A stretch of 64,000 nucleotides of DNA from Sphingomonas alba (GCF_023516555.1 NZ_JAMGBD010000001.1:1302001-1366000); one strand, 5' to 3'; positions 35,153 through 45,419 are shown, counted from the first letter of the stretch. Made by a program: numbers and translations. Notes: generated by a model not told the origin, from the sequence alone.

Positions 35153-35898
35153 GCGACGACTCCCAGCGTCTTGAGTTTGGCGACCAGTTCATCGACCGAG
35201 CCGACCTTGTCGCCGGCCTGGCGCTTGGCCGGCTCGGTAACCTTGAGGACCTCGAGGCGCGGGGTCGTATCGACGCCGAAATCGCCCGGCGCCTTGGTCG
35301 CCAGCGGCTTCGATTTGGCCTTCATGATGTTCGGGAGCGAGGCATAGCGCGGCTCGTTCAAGCGCAGGTCGGTGGTGACCACCGCCGGCGTCGCCAGCTT
35401 CACCGTCTCAAGGCCGCCGTCGACCTCTCGGGTGACGCTGACATGATCGCCCTGAGGTTCGACCTTGGAGGCAAAGGTGCCCTGCGGCCAGCCGAGCAGA
35501 GCCGCCAGCATCTGGCCGACCTGGTTCGAATCGTCGTCGATCGCCTGCTTGCCAAGGATGAACAGGCCGGGCTGTTCCTCCTCCGCAATCTTGGCGAGAA
35601 TCTTGGCGACGGCCAGCGGCTCGACCTCATCGTCGGTCTGGACGAGGATGGCGCGGTCGGCGCCCATGGCGAGCGCGGTGCGGAGCGTCTCCTGTGCCTT
35701 GGCCGGGCCGACGGACACCGCGACGATCTCGGTGGCATTGCCCTTTTCCTTAAGGCGGATGGCTTCCTCGACGGCGATTTCGTCGAAGGGGTTCATGCTC
35801 ATCTTGACGTTGGCAAGGTCGACGCCGCTGCCGTCCATCTTGACGCGCGGCTTGACGTTGAAGTCGATCACTCGCTTGACGGCGACCAGCACTTTCAT
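35149..35898 (-). CDS. etfB: Electron transfer flavoprotein, beta subunit
   Basis: 249 residues, the AMP-binding subunit of the ETF heterodimer. It starts [20 protein letters not shown] and has [60 protein letters not shown] and [20 protein letters not shown], the last part of the beta-subunit signature. It is preceded by sucC with an 18-base gap on the same strand, so the order is sucC-etfB-etfA. Confidence 0.97.
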   Translation of the reverse strand: MKVLVAVKRVIDFNVKPRVKMDGSGVDLANVKMSMNPFDEIAVEEAIRLKEKGNATEIVAVSVGPAKAQETLRTALAMGADRAILVQTDDEVEPLAVAKILAKIAEEEQPGLFILGKQAIDDDSNQVGQMLAALLGWPQGTFASKVEPQGDHVSVTREVDGGLETVKLATPAVVTTDLRLNEPRYASLPNIMKAKSKPLATKAPGDFGVDTTPRLEVLKVTEPAKRQAGDKVGSVDELVAKLKTLGVVA

Positions 35899-35916
35899 GG
35901 CGTTAGCTCCTGAAGC

Positions 35917-37116
<1,200 letters not shown>

Positions 37117-37169
37117 GGCGGCGCCCTTAAGCATGACTCCGCGCATATGAAAAGGTTAGGAAGGCGGAC

Positions 37170-38249
37170 GTGACTGTGCCGAGCGTCCGCAAGATCATTC
37201 ATATCGACATGGACGCTTTCTATGCGTCGGTCGAACAGCGCGACAATCCGGAGCTCAAGGGCAGGCCGGTCGCGGTCGGCGGCGGGCATCGCGGAGTCGT
37301 TGCGGCGGCGAGCTATGAGGCGCGCAAGTTCGGGGTGCGGTCTGCAATGCCGTCCGTCACCGCAAAGCGGCGCTGCCCGGAAATCGTCTTCGTGAAGCCA
37401 CGATTCGATGCGTATAAGGAAGTGTCGAACCAGATCCGGGCAATCTTCGCCGATTACACCGAGCTGATCGAACCTTTGAGCCTCGACGAGGCCTATCTCG
37501 ACGTCACCGAAGACCGGAAGGGCCTGGGCAGTGCGCGAGCAATCGCCGAGGACATCCGGCGCCGGATTCGCGAGGAGTGCAATCTGACCGCTTCGGCTGG
37601 GGTCAGTTATTGCAAGTTTATCGCCAAGCTGGCGTCCGACCAGAACAAGCCGGATGGCCTTTGCGTCATCACCCCCGACAAGGGGCCCGCCTTCGTCGCC
37701 ACCCTTCCGGTGAAGCGGTTCCACGGAGTCGGCCCGAAAACGGCGGAGAAAATGGAGCGGCTGGGAATTTTCACCGGCGCCGACCTTGCCGCCTGGAGCC
37801 GGGAGCAGCTGGACGCGCATTTCGGCAGCTCGGGCGAATGGTATTGGAAGATCGCGCGCGGGATCGACGAAAGGCCGGTGCGCCCCGACCGGCCATATAA
37901 ATCGGTCAGCGCCGAGCGCACGTTCGACGAGGACGAACGCGATCCGGGCAAGCTGGCGGCGGAGCTGGAGCGGGTCTCCGGCTACGCCTGGGCTCGCGTG
38001 GAGCGGGCACAGGTGATCGGGCGGACCGTGACCTTGAAAGTGAAGTATGCCGACTTCACCATCATTACGCGGTCGAAGAGCTTTGCCTTGCCGATCGCCA
38101 ACCAGGTCGAGTTCAATGAAGCCGGACAGGCCTTGCTGGCGACCCTGATCCCCGTTCCAAAGGGAATCCGGCTGCTTGGCCTCGGCCTTCATAACCTGAG
38201 CGAGAATGACGCGGGGGGGCCGGTCCAGCTCGGGCTGGCAATTTTGTGA
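37170..38249 (+). CDS. dinB: DNA polymerase IV
   Basis: Y-family translesion polymerase of 359 residues. The N-terminus KIIHIDMDAFYASVEQRDNP contains the first catalytic acid. AASYEARKFGVRSAMPS and IEPLSLDEAYLDVTEDRKGL hold the second catalytic acidic pair. A DNA-binding HhH stretch is in RFHGVGPKTAEKMERLGIFT, followed by a little-finger domain. Starts are GTG at 37170 or GTG at 37176. The divergent gap to sucC is about 50 bases. The C-terminus lacks an obvious clamp-binding QL..F peptide, though VQLGLAIL is similar. Confidence 0.94.
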   Translation: MTVPSVRKIIHIDMDAFYASVEQRDNPELKGRPVAVGGGHRGVVAAASYEARKFGVRSAMPSVTAKRRCPEIVFVKPRFDAYKEVSNQIRAIFADYTELIEPLSLDEAYLDVTEDRKGLGSARAIAEDIRRRIREECNLTASAGVSYCKFIAKLASDQNKPDGLCVITPDKGPAFVATLPVKRFHGVGPKTAEKMERLGIFTGADLAAWSREQLDAHFGSSGEWYWKIARGIDERPVRPDRPYKSVSAERTFDEDERDPGKLAAELERVSGYAWARVERAQVIGRTVTLKVKYADFTIITRSKSFALPIANQVEFNEAGQALLATLIPVPKGIRLLGLGLHNLSENDAGGPVQLGLAIL

Positions 38250-38264
38250 CATTTATGATATAGA
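38235..38264 (+). promoter_or_regulatory. Candidate carD promoter at the end of dinB
   Basis: CTGGCA at 38235-38240 and TATAGA at 38259-38264, 18 bases apart, in the A/T-rich stretch at the dinB stop. If used, the carD leader is about 140 bases long. Confidence 0.35.
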
Positions 38265-38409
38265 ATCGCGTGAAGGCCGCTGCGCTCTGTGTCGGCCAAC
38301 TGCAGGATTTGTCATCGAGAGGCGGGGGAGCCCGGCCGCAGATCGTTTTGGGGGACGATGCGGCCAGACAAGGCTTTGGGGTCTCGCCGACCAGAGAAAG
38401 GTGTGTGGA

Positions 38410-38946
38410 ATGGCAGCGAAAGCGTTGAGCTTCGATGTTGGTGATTATGTTGTCTACCCCAAGCACGGCGTTGGCCGGGTGGTTGAACTTCAGAGTACCG
38501 AAATTGCCGGTGCATCCCTCGATTTGTACGTCCTTCGCTTCGAAAAGGAGCGGATGACCCTTCGCGTGCCCGTCAACAAGGCGGACTCGGTCGGCATGCG
38601 CAAGCTGTCGAGCGATAAGACGATGAAGGACGCGCTCGAGACGCTGAAGGGCAAGCCCAAGGTCAAGCGCACCATGTGGTCGCGCCGCGCCCAGGAATAT
38701 GAAGCGAAGATCAATTCGGGCGACCTGACGTCGATTGCCGAAGTGACCCGCGACCTGTTCCGTGCTGACGACCAGCCGGAGCAGAGCTATTCCGAGCGGC
38801 AGATCTTCGAAGCGGCCTCGTCGCGCCTGGCGCGCGAGCTCGCGGCCATGGAGCAGGTGGACGAACCGACGGCGCTGGTGAAGATCCTCGAGATCCTCAA
38901 CAAGGCCGCCGCGATCCACAACAAGGCCAAAGAGGCCGTTGCTTAA
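38410..38946 (+). CDS. carD: CarD family transcriptional regulator
   Basis: 178 residues. CarD binds the RNA polymerase beta subunit and stabilises open complexes at rRNA and other promoters. The N-terminal RID-like domain is FDVGDYVVYPKHGVGRVVEL and EIAGASLDLYVLRFEKERMT. The basic helical C-terminal domain includes KVKRTMWSRRAQEYEAKINS, SGDLTSIAEVTRDLFRADDQ and YSERQIFEAASSRLARELAA. A 160-base untranslated stretch precedes it and a strong terminator follows. Confidence 0.95.
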   Translation: MAAKALSFDVGDYVVYPKHGVGRVVELQSTEIAGASLDLYVLRFEKERMTLRVPVNKADSVGMRKLSSDKTMKDALETLKGKPKVKRTMWSRRAQEYEAKINSGDLTSIAEVTRDLFRADDQPEQSYSERQIFEAASSRLARELAAMEQVDEPTALVKILEILNKAAAIHNKAKEAVA

Positions 38947-38972
38947 GACGTTTTAGTCGAGAGCTGGGAAAG

Positions 38973-39008
38973 AAGGGCGTCTCCCCACGGAGGCGCCCTT
39001 TCTTTTTT
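38973..39008 (+). terminator. Intrinsic terminator after carD
   Basis: GGGCGTCTCC-CCAC-GGAGGCGCCC forms a 10-bp stem with one G-T pair, followed by TTTCTTTTTT, 27 bases after the carD stop. Confidence 0.92.
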
Positions 39009-39097
39009 GTGGCCGCCTCCCAAAGTCGGTGACTTCACCGAGTGCGCAGCAGGCTCGCAGGCCCCAATGCCGAGTATCGGTTATGTCGGAGCCTGGC

Positions 39098-39820
39098 ATG
39101 GATGGACAGCGGGTCGCCCTGGTCACTGGCGCAGCGTCGGGCATTGGAAGGGCCACGGCTCGCGCGTTCGCGCGCGCGGGTTATGAGACGGTCATTGCCG
39201 ACATCAGCGAACCAGAGTCGATGGAAGCGGCCTGCAGTTTCATTCGCTGCGATGTGTCCGACCAAGCAGCTGTCAGTGCCATGGTCGCGACAGTCATCGC
39301 CGACCATGGACGACTGGATGCGGCCTTCAATAACGCCGGGGTGCTGGGCCAGCTTGCCGCCACCGCCGACACCGATCCGGAAGCATTCGACCGGGTGATC
39401 GCCGTCAACCTGCGGGGGACCTACCTCTGCCTGCGCGAGGAACTGAGGCAAATGACGAAGCAGGAAAGCGGCGGGGCCATCGTCAACTGTTCGTCGGTTG
39501 CCGGGCTCGTCGGCCTTGCGGGCGCTCCCGCCTATGTCGCGTCCAAGCACGGGGTCGTTGGGCTGACGCGCACGGCGGCCCTTGAATATGCCAAGGCGAA
39601 CATCCGGGTGAATGCCATCTGCCCCGGCCCGATCGAAACGAAAATGCTCGAGGATCTCATGGTCGGCATGCCGCGCGAGGCGATCATCGCTGCCGAACCC
39701 GTCGGGCGCATCGGCACACCGGAAGAGATCGCCGAAGCCGTGCTTTGGCTATGCAGCCCGGCCGCGAGCTTCGTCACTGGACAGGCGATCGCCGCTGACG
39801 GCGGCTGGACGGTGCAATGA
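39098..39820 (+). CDS. Short-chain dehydrogenase/reductase
   Basis: 240-residue SDR of the classical type. ALVTGAASGIGRATARAFAR binds NAD(P). FNNAGVLGQLAATADTD has the NNAG motif. The catalytic Ser, Tyr and Lys are in IVNCSSVAGLVGLAGAPAYV and ASKHGVVGL (S...YxxxK). The C-terminal part is ICPGPIETKMLEDLM and SFVTGQAIAADGGWTVQ. The start at 39098 has GGAG in front; ATG 39083 is possible. Substrate not assigned. It stands alone after carD. Confidence 0.92.
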   Translation: MDGQRVALVTGAASGIGRATARAFARAGYETVIADISEPESMEAACSFIRCDVSDQAAVSAMVATVIADHGRLDAAFNNAGVLGQLAATADTDPEAFDRVIAVNLRGTYLCLREELRQMTKQESGGAIVNCSSVAGLVGLAGAPAYVASKHGVVGLTRTAALEYAKANIRVNAICPGPIETKMLEDLMVGMPREAIIAAEPVGRIGTPEEIAEAVLWLCSPAASFVTGQAIAADGGWTVQ

Positions 39821-39906
39821 AACGCACCGGCCACGGAACGACATGGGGTTGAGACGGGTTTGCTGGTATAAAGGCGGTTTCGTCGCCGCCGTTGAGGAGA
39901 GGGTCG

Positions 39907-40482
39907 ATGGCATTTGCGCTCCAGCTTCAGGAATCGATCCGCGACCGCGAGACGCAAGCGCGATCCGAAGTCCAAAGCGGCGACGGACTGGGACTGATCC
40001 TCAACCGTTACTTGCTGACCGTCGAAGCCGAATCCGAAAGCTTCATCCTGACGTCGATCCTCTTGGTTGACGGCCCGAACCTGCGGCATGGCGCCGCGCC
40101 AAGCCTGCCCGAAGCCTACACGTCGTTGATTGACGGCATGGAATATGGCGACAACCGCGGCTCGTGCGGTACGGCGGCTTTCCGCGCGCGGCCGGTTTAC
40201 GTCACCGACATCGCCAGCGACCCGCTCTGGGCCGAGTTCAAGGATCTCGCGCTTCCGCATGGCCTTCGCGCCTGCTGGTCGACGCCGATCTTCGACGATG
40301 ACCGCAAGGTCATCGGCACCTTCGCCATCTATCACCTCGCTCCCGGCGCGCCGACGCAGGAGGAGATCGACCAGATCCAGACGATTACGGACTCCGTCGC
40401 CCGCGCCATCATGTGGTCGAAGAGCAAGCAGGACCTGGTACGCGAGGAAGCGCCGCAAAAGCCGCCATTGAAATTGGTCTAG
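39907..40482 (+). CDS. GAF domain protein (191 aa)
   Basis: Single GAF domain with the pattern seen in stress or light-signalling proteins: a helical N-terminus (ALQLQESIRDRETQARSEVQ), YLLTVEAESESFILTSILLV, EYGDNRGSCGTAAFRARPVY and VTDIASDPLWAEFKDLALPH, then ACWSTPIFDDDRKVIGTFAI. The SCG-AAF-R-VYV-DI region is typical of bacterial GAF sensors coupled to histidine kinases. No output domain is present, so it may regulate through a partner. ATG at 39907 has AGGAGAGGG. The stop overlaps the DUF4242 gene by CTAG. Confidence 0.85.
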   Translation: MAFALQLQESIRDRETQARSEVQSGDGLGLILNRYLLTVEAESESFILTSILLVDGPNLRHGAAPSLPEAYTSLIDGMEYGDNRGSCGTAAFRARPVYVTDIASDPLWAEFKDLALPHGLRACWSTPIFDDDRKVIGTFAIYHLAPGAPTQEEIDQIQTITDSVARAIMWSKSKQDLVREEAPQKPPLKLV

Positions 40483-40775
40483 GCTAAGCTTTCTTCCGCC
40501 GCCGGTTCGTCATCGGGAGAGATGACCTGGTGGACCTCGCAGATGCTTCGAGGCTGCGCGAGGCCCCAACGGTCAATCTCGTCACGCAGCGCTGATTCAC
40601 TCGGTGCGCGATAGACACAATAGACCTTGTCGTCCGTCAGGTAGCTTTGCACCCATTCGATGCCCGGAGCTACGCCGTGCAGCGCCGAACAGGTGCGCCT
40701 CGCGGTCTGCTCCTGCTGGAAATGACTGAGGTTACCGAGTCCGGTGAAGTCCTTCTCGATCACGAATTCCGGCAT
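40479..40775 (-). CDS. DUF4242 family protein (98 aa)
   Basis: Small ferredoxin-like fold protein: PEFVIEKDFTGLGNLSHFQQ, GIEWVQSYLTDDKVYCVYRA and IDRWGLAQPRSICEVHQVIS. These match the DUF4242 family, some members of which are described as nickel-binding (SCO4226-type). It is monocistronic and convergent with the GAF gene. The start lies about 140 bases upstream of the GGDEF-EAL gene in the opposite direction, a shared promoter region. Confidence 0.8.
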   Translation of the reverse strand: MPEFVIEKDFTGLGNLSHFQQEQTARRTCSALHGVAPGIEWVQSYLTDDKVYCVYRAPSESALRDEIDRWGLAQPRSICEVHQVISPDDEPAAEESLA

Positions 40776-40916
40776 GGCCCGACTCCCGTGTGCCGTTCAC
40801 CATCCTAACACAGAACATGAGGGCAAGTCCCCGTGAAGGGAGCAAGTCGCCCCGCCGCTACGTTAGCCAATCATTTACTCCGTTCATTTAAATCGCTCCA
40901 GTCTGAGGGATTTTTG

Positions 40917-42554
40917 ATGCGTAACGGGCCGAAGCGAAGCGATTCGATCCAGGTGGCGTCCAGCCACCTCATCACCACATGTGCGACGCTGGCTGCGATC
41001 ATCCTGTTCGTTGTCCTGGGCGTCCGGGTGGTTCCGAGCAGCTTCGGATCGGCAGTGCCCCCTAGTGGCAGCCTCATTGCCGCCTTCCTGCTGAATATCG
41101 CCATCATCCTGTTTGGCTGGCGGCGCGCCAAGGAACTGGCACAAGCGATGGCCGCTCTCGCCCATGCGGAGCAGGAAGCGCACCGGAATGCCTATGTCGA
41201 TTGCGTGACCGGGCTTGCCAATCGCCGTGCATTGGCAAAGGCGCTCGCCGAGAAACTGAGGACGTCGCCGGTCAACGGCGCAATCACCCTCATCGACCTG
41301 GACCATTTCAAGAAGGTCAACGACCTCCACGGCCATTCGGCCGGCGACGATCTGCTCAACCATGTCGGCAAGCTCCTCGACGATATTGCGCCCAAGGATA
41401 GCGTCGTCGCCCGGCTTGGCGGCGACGAGTTCGCGCTGCTGATGCCCGTCGCCGACGCGAAGGACGCGGAAGAGCGGGTCGGCGCCATCCTGCAAAGCCT
41501 TTCCGCGCCGATCGACGTCGGCGCCTTCCATGCGCATCTGTCGGCGTCCGCCGGCCTCGCCATGCTGGTCGAAGGGCAGTCCGCGGAAGACATGCTGCGC
41601 CGTGCCGACATCGCGATGTACTCGGCGAAGCGCGCGGGCCGGAACACCTTGCGCTGGTTCGATTCGGACCAGGAAGCGGAGATCAAAGAGCGCGCCATCC
41701 TGGAGGACGAAATCCGCCAGGGAATCGACGGCGACGAATTCCTCCCCTTCTTCCAGCCGCTGATCAATCTCGAAACCGGCGAGACCAGCGGCTTCGAAGT
41801 CCTGGCGCGCTGGCGCTCGCCGCGCCGCGGGCTGGTCGAGCCAGTCGACTTCATCGCCATTTGCGAAGCCTCGGGCATGATCGCCGCTTTGTCGATGAAC
41901 GTCATGCGCAAGGCGCTTATCGAAGCGAAGGACTGGCCGGCGCACCTCAAGATCGCGGTCAACATCTCCCCGGTGCAGTTCCGCGATCCGCAACTGGCCG
42001 AGCGTATCCTGAAATTGCTGACGGAGACCGGGTTCCCGGCCCGTCGCCTGGAACTGGAAATCACCGAGGGCTCGCTTATCGAGCATCCGGAACAGGCGAT
42101 CACGGTCGTGCAGAGCCTGAAGAATAACGGGATCAGCATCGCGCTCGACGACTTCGGCACCGGTTACGCGTCATTGACGCAACTGCAGGCATTGCCGTTC
42201 GACCGTATCAAGATCGACAAGAGCTTCGTCGCCACCATCGGCGAGAGCGAGCAGAGCGCTGCGATCGTCCGGACCATTGCCTCGCTCGGCAAGCTTTTGT
42301 GCGTGCCGATCACCGCCGAGGGTGTCGAAAGCGAGACCATCCGTCAGCAGTTGGCCGACGCCGGTTGCCAGGATGCGCAAGGCTGGCTGTTCGGACGCGC
42401 GGTTTCCGCCCAGTTCGTCCGCGACCATTTCGACCTGCCGGCCGAAGGCTCGGAAGGTCCGCTCGACCCGCTTGATACTATTGATCATGAGCGTCGCGAC
42501 GGCGACCGCCGCGCTGCCGCCCGGGCCCGGCTTGCCGCGGGCCGCAAGTGGTAA
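40917..42554 (+). CDS. Membrane GGDEF-EAL cyclic-di-GMP protein
   Basis: 545 residues. Two N-terminal membrane helices (ITTCATLAAIILFVVLGVRV and LIAAFLLNIAIILFGWRRAK) precede a GGDEF domain with DCVTGLANRRALAKALAEKL and the intact RLGGDEFALLMP motif. No RxxD inhibitory site is visible upstream of it. The EAL domain reads FEVLARWRSPRRGLVEP (EVL for EAL), and NISPVQFRDP, LEITEGSLIEH, ALDDFGTGYASL and IKIDKSFV..EGVES are present. Diguanylate cyclase activity looks possible and the phosphodiesterase part has near-complete metal ligands. The start has GAGGGA. Confidence 0.93.
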   Translation: MRNGPKRSDSIQVASSHLITTCATLAAIILFVVLGVRVVPSSFGSAVPPSGSLIAAFLLNIAIILFGWRRAKELAQAMAALAHAEQEAHRNAYVDCVTGLANRRALAKALAEKLRTSPVNGAITLIDLDHFKKVNDLHGHSAGDDLLNHVGKLLDDIAPKDSVVARLGGDEFALLMPVADAKDAEERVGAILQSLSAPIDVGAFHAHLSASAGLAMLVEGQSAEDMLRRADIAMYSAKRAGRNTLRWFDSDQEAEIKERAILEDEIRQGIDGDEFLPFFQPLINLETGETSGFEVLARWRSPRRGLVEPVDFIAICEASGMIAALSMNVMRKALIEAKDWPAHLKIAVNISPVQFRDPQLAERILKLLTETGFPARRLELEITEGSLIEHPEQAITVVQSLKNNGISIALDDFGTGYASLTQLQALPFDRIKIDKSFVATIGESEQSAAIVRTIASLGKLLCVPITAEGVESETIRQQLADAGCQDAQGWLFGRAVSAQFVRDHFDLPAEGSEGPLDPLDTIDHERRDGDRRAAARARLAAGRKW

Positions 42555-42632
42555 GGCACCCTACGAACATTTAGCTTGCGTTCCGATTTCCGCCCAGTGT
42601 ATTAGTCAGATAATACGCACTGGGAGGATGAT

Positions 42633-43352
42633 ATGCGCCGTTTCACGATTCCCGCTTCCGTAGCAATCGCGCTTGCCGCGGCCGGTTGTCACCGGGCTGC
42701 CGACGCCGAAGACCGGAACGCCGGGCCGAAGATCGACCGCACCTATCAGGTCGGCAACTTCAACAAGATCGAGGTCGCAGGACCTTATGACGTGAAGGTT
42801 GTCACCGGCGGAGCGCCCGGTGTGACCGCCCACGGCGGTGAGAACCTGCTCAACGAAACTGAGGTCGTCGTCGATGGGGACGAATTGAAGATCCGGCCGA
42901 AGAAGCATCGGGGCTGGCATTGGTCGAACGGCACAGCGCAGTTCACGGTCAATGTCGCCGCACTGCGCGCAGCCACGATCGCCGGATCGGGCGGGATTAC
43001 CGTCGACAAGGTCAGCGGGGATTTCGACGCGGACGTGGCGGGCTCGGGCGACCTGCGCCTGCCGTCCGTAGCCGCCGGCAAGCTCAAGCTGGCGATTGCA
43101 GGATCGGGCGGCCTGATGGCAGCGGGCACGGCCAACAATGTCGACATCAGCATCGCCGGTTCGGGTGACGTCGACGCCAAGAGCCTGGTCACACGCACTG
43201 CCGCCGTCTCGATCGCTGGATCAGGAGGAGTCGCGGCCCACGCTACCGAGAAAGCGGACGTTTCGATCATGGGGTCAGGCGACGTCGAACTGACCGGCGG
43301 CGCCAAGTGCAGCGTTTCAAAAATGGGATCGGGTGACGTCCACTGCGGATAA
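42633..43352 (+). CDS. DUF2807 (head GIN) lipoprotein
   Basis: 239 residues with a probable lipoprotein signal (FTIPASVAIALAAAGC). After that comes a beta-helix-like DUF2807 domain made of repeated strands. Five copies of the pattern I-A/M-G-S-G-G/D are visible (TIAGSGGITV, DVAGSGDLRL, AIAGSGGLM, SIAGSGDVDA, SIAGSGGVAA, SIMGSGDVEL). It is probably an anti-sigma or surface adhesion-type structural protein; function unknown. The next gene is a paralogue. Confidence 0.85.
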   Translation: MRRFTIPASVAIALAAAGCHRAADAEDRNAGPKIDRTYQVGNFNKIEVAGPYDVKVVTGGAPGVTAHGGENLLNETEVVVDGDELKIRPKKHRGWHWSNGTAQFTVNVAALRAATIAGSGGITVDKVSGDFDADVAGSGDLRLPSVAAGKLKLAIAGSGGLMAAGTANNVDISIAGSGDVDAKSLVTRTAAVSIAGSGGVAAHATEKADVSIMGSGDVELTGGAKCSVSKMGSGDVHCG

Positions 43353-43397
43353 CGCCGCGGTGACGGCTTGTTAACCATAAGCGGCGAGAGTGGCTGA

Positions 43398-44090
43398 ATG
43401 AAAACCGCTGCCCTCGCCGCTTTGTTTTTGCTCGCCGCGCCCGCTGGGGCCGCGACCCGCAATTATTCCGTCACCAGTTTCGATCATATTCGCGTCGACG
43501 GACCATACCAGGTGACGCTGAAGACGAATGTCGCGCCGTTCGCTCGCGCGATTGGGAGCCAGCAGGCGCTGGACGCCGTCTCCATTCGCGTCGAGGGGCG
43601 GACGCTCATCGTCCGCGCCGATCCGGGCGGTGCCTGGGGCGGCTACCCGGGCCAGGAACGGGGACCGGTAACCATCGAACTGGGTACGCCCGACCTTGCC
43701 AATGCGCTGGTCAATGGAGCCGGTGCGCTGGCCATTGACCGCGTCAAAGGCCTGAAGTTCGACTTCACCATCCTGGGCTCGGGAATGCTGCGCATCGACC
43801 AGGCCGACATCGATCAGATGCGGGCATTGCTCGACGGGTCGGCCAGCGCGCGACTGGGCGGCCGTGCCGCGAACATCAATGCAAGCGTCCGCGGTACGTC
43901 GACCTTCGATGCCGAGGCATTGTCGGTGAAGGACGCCGTCATCGCCGCCGAGGGACCGACGGTCATCCGCGCGACAATCACCAACAGCGCCAAGATCGAT
44001 GCGCGGGGCCTGACCTCCGTGACCGTCGAAGGTGGCGCCGCCTGCACCGTCAAGACCCAGGGTTCGGCAACCGTTACCGGCTGCCGCTGA
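43398..44090 (+). CDS. DUF2807 secreted protein, paralogue of the preceding gene
   Basis: 230 residues with a classical signal peptide (KTAALAALFLLAAPAGA). DUF2807 strands follow: SVTSFDHIRVDGPYQVTLKT matches the KIEVAGPYDVKV region of the neighbour. The later strands ALAIDRVKGLKFDFTILGSG, LLDGSASARLGG, NASVRGTSTFDAEALSV and VEGGAACTVKTQGSATVTGC have fewer GSG repeats. A Cys pair near the C-terminus could be a disulfide. Gap to the previous gene is 45 bases. Confidence 0.82.
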   Translation: MKTAALAALFLLAAPAGAATRNYSVTSFDHIRVDGPYQVTLKTNVAPFARAIGSQQALDAVSIRVEGRTLIVRADPGGAWGGYPGQERGPVTIELGTPDLANALVNGAGALAIDRVKGLKFDFTILGSGMLRIDQADIDQMRALLDGSASARLGGRAANINASVRGTSTFDAEALSVKDAVIAAEGPTVIRATITNSAKIDARGLTSVTVEGGAACTVKTQGSATVTGCR

Positions 44091-44176
44091 CATCAATCCG
44101 CAATCTTGTGACACCGTCCGGATAGAACGGCCACGCAAACGAAACTAGCGTCGCTCCGCTGACGCTCGGGGGATGT

Positions 44177-44368
44177 TTGGGGCCGTTCCATCACGCACTG
44201 GTCAAAGAGACCATCGAGGCCTTGCGGCGCAACGTCGAGGCATTGCGTGAGCTTGAGCAGGAAGGTGTGCCCGATCCCGAAGCTTTGGCCAGCCTCGAAG
44301 CTGCACGGTCGATACTGATCAAGGCCCAGGAGGTGGTTGGCTGCTTTGGCGAATTGCCGCCAGCTTAA
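44177..44368 (+). CDS. Small helical protein (63 aa)
   Basis: TTG start at 44177 preceded by GGGGG. The peptide is amphipathic helical (LVKETIEALRRNVEALRELE, LASLEAARSILIKAQEVVGC). No domain recognised. It ends in a TTAA overlap with the AraC gene, consistent with selection on its reading frame. An ATG four bases earlier is in a different frame and closes quickly. Confidence 0.55.
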   Translation: MGPFHHALVKETIEALRRNVEALRELEQEGVPDPEALASLEAARSILIKAQEVVGCFGELPPA

Positions 44369-45378
44369 CCCCGTTGCGCCTGCGCCGTGGCCCGACCCTT
44401 GGTCGGAGTTTCGTTGAACCGGTTGCTGTACCAGGCGCTGAACGAGGCGAGCGTGGAATAACCGAGCAAATGTGCGATATCGGTCAGGCGCAGTCGGCGA
44501 TTGGCGAAATGCTGGCTGACCTGCTGCACCCTGACCCGATCGAGCAATTCGCTGAAGCTGGTTTCTTCGCGGTCGAGCCAGCGCTGCAGCGTCCGGATGT
44601 TCGTACCCAGCGCATCGGCAACTCCCGCAATCGTGGCGCGGCCAGCTGGCATGAGCAATCGGATCGACTGCTCAACCTCCTCTTCTATGGTGCGAGGCCC
44701 GGGATCGACCATCGCGCCCACCAACTGGCGCGCATGAGCAGCCAGCGCAGTATCGGCACGTGGATTGATACGGTTCATGTCGGCGGTCTCGACAACAATC
44801 CCGTCGAAATCTGCCCCGAATTGCAGCGGGCAATCGAACAGCCGGTCGTAAATGGCCCGGTCCGGGGACACTGGCCGCTCATATGAGAAACTGACGCATT
44901 GGGGGCGCCAGCTTTCGTCCATCAAGGTCCGGCACAATTTGTGAAGGACGCCGAGCGCCAGGTCGCCCACCTGGCGGGACACCATGGGCGGATTCAGCGC
45001 GAAGACTTCTCGCAGGTAGAAGCTGTCCTCATGCTCTTCGATCTGCAGCATGAGGTTCGAATTAATGCGATTGCGGAATTCGGCCATGATCTCCATCGCG
45101 TCCCGAAGCGTCGATTGATGAACGATCAGCAGGCTGACCAGGCCGAGGTCGCTGAGCTGGCGCCGCTCCGCCATCATCAGCCCGAAGGTCACGCAGCCGG
45201 ACGCGGCGGCGCTGTCCTCCAGCAGCCGGACAACCGGCCGGGCCGGAAGCATCAGGTCGGGATTGCTCATCATGGCTGGCGACAAGCCCGCCTGCCGGAG
45301 CAAAGGCCTGACATCGAGGCGCAACTGCTCGGCCACTTCGAAGTAGCCGGTTAGCGAGGCGGCGCGGACGAGCTCCAT
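44365..45378 (-). CDS. AraC family transcriptional regulator
   Basis: 337 residues with an N-terminal effector-binding region (Arabinose_bd type: LDVRPLLRQAGLSPAMMSNP, VTFGLMMAERRQLSDLGLVS, FYLREVFALNPPMVSRQVGD) and a C-terminal double helix-turn-helix (IAGVADALGTNIRTLQRWLD, LTDIAHLLGYSTLASFSAWY). The gene faces the quinone reductase-dioxygenase-keto-acid-cleavage operon across a 107-base gap that holds an inverted repeat and a perfect TATAAT. It is most likely the operon's activator. Confidence 0.92.
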   Translation of the reverse strand: MELVRAASLTGYFEVAEQLRLDVRPLLRQAGLSPAMMSNPDLMLPARPVVRLLEDSAAASGCVTFGLMMAERRQLSDLGLVSLLIVHQSTLRDAMEIMAEFRNRINSNLMLQIEEHEDSFYLREVFALNPPMVSRQVGDLALGVLHKLCRTLMDESWRPQCVSFSYERPVSPDRAIYDRLFDCPLQFGADFDGIVVETADMNRINPRADTALAAHARQLVGAMVDPGPRTIEEEVEQSIRLLMPAGRATIAGVADALGTNIRTLQRWLDREETSFSELLDRVRVQQVSQHFANRRLRLTDIAHLLGYSTLASFSAWYSNRFNETPTKGRATAQAQRG

Positions 45379-45394
45379 TTTGCCCCCATGTTTG

Positions 45395-45419
45395 ACACGA
45401 CATCATCAGGAACTGTCGT
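45395..45419. promoter_or_regulatory. Inverted repeat in the AraC-operon gap
   Basis: CACGACA (45395-45401) and TGTCGTG (45413-45419) are a perfect 7-bp inverted repeat 11 bases apart, directly upstream of TATAAT at 45426-45431. The -35 region has no good match, which fits activator-dependent transcription of the rightward operon. Confidence 0.6.
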
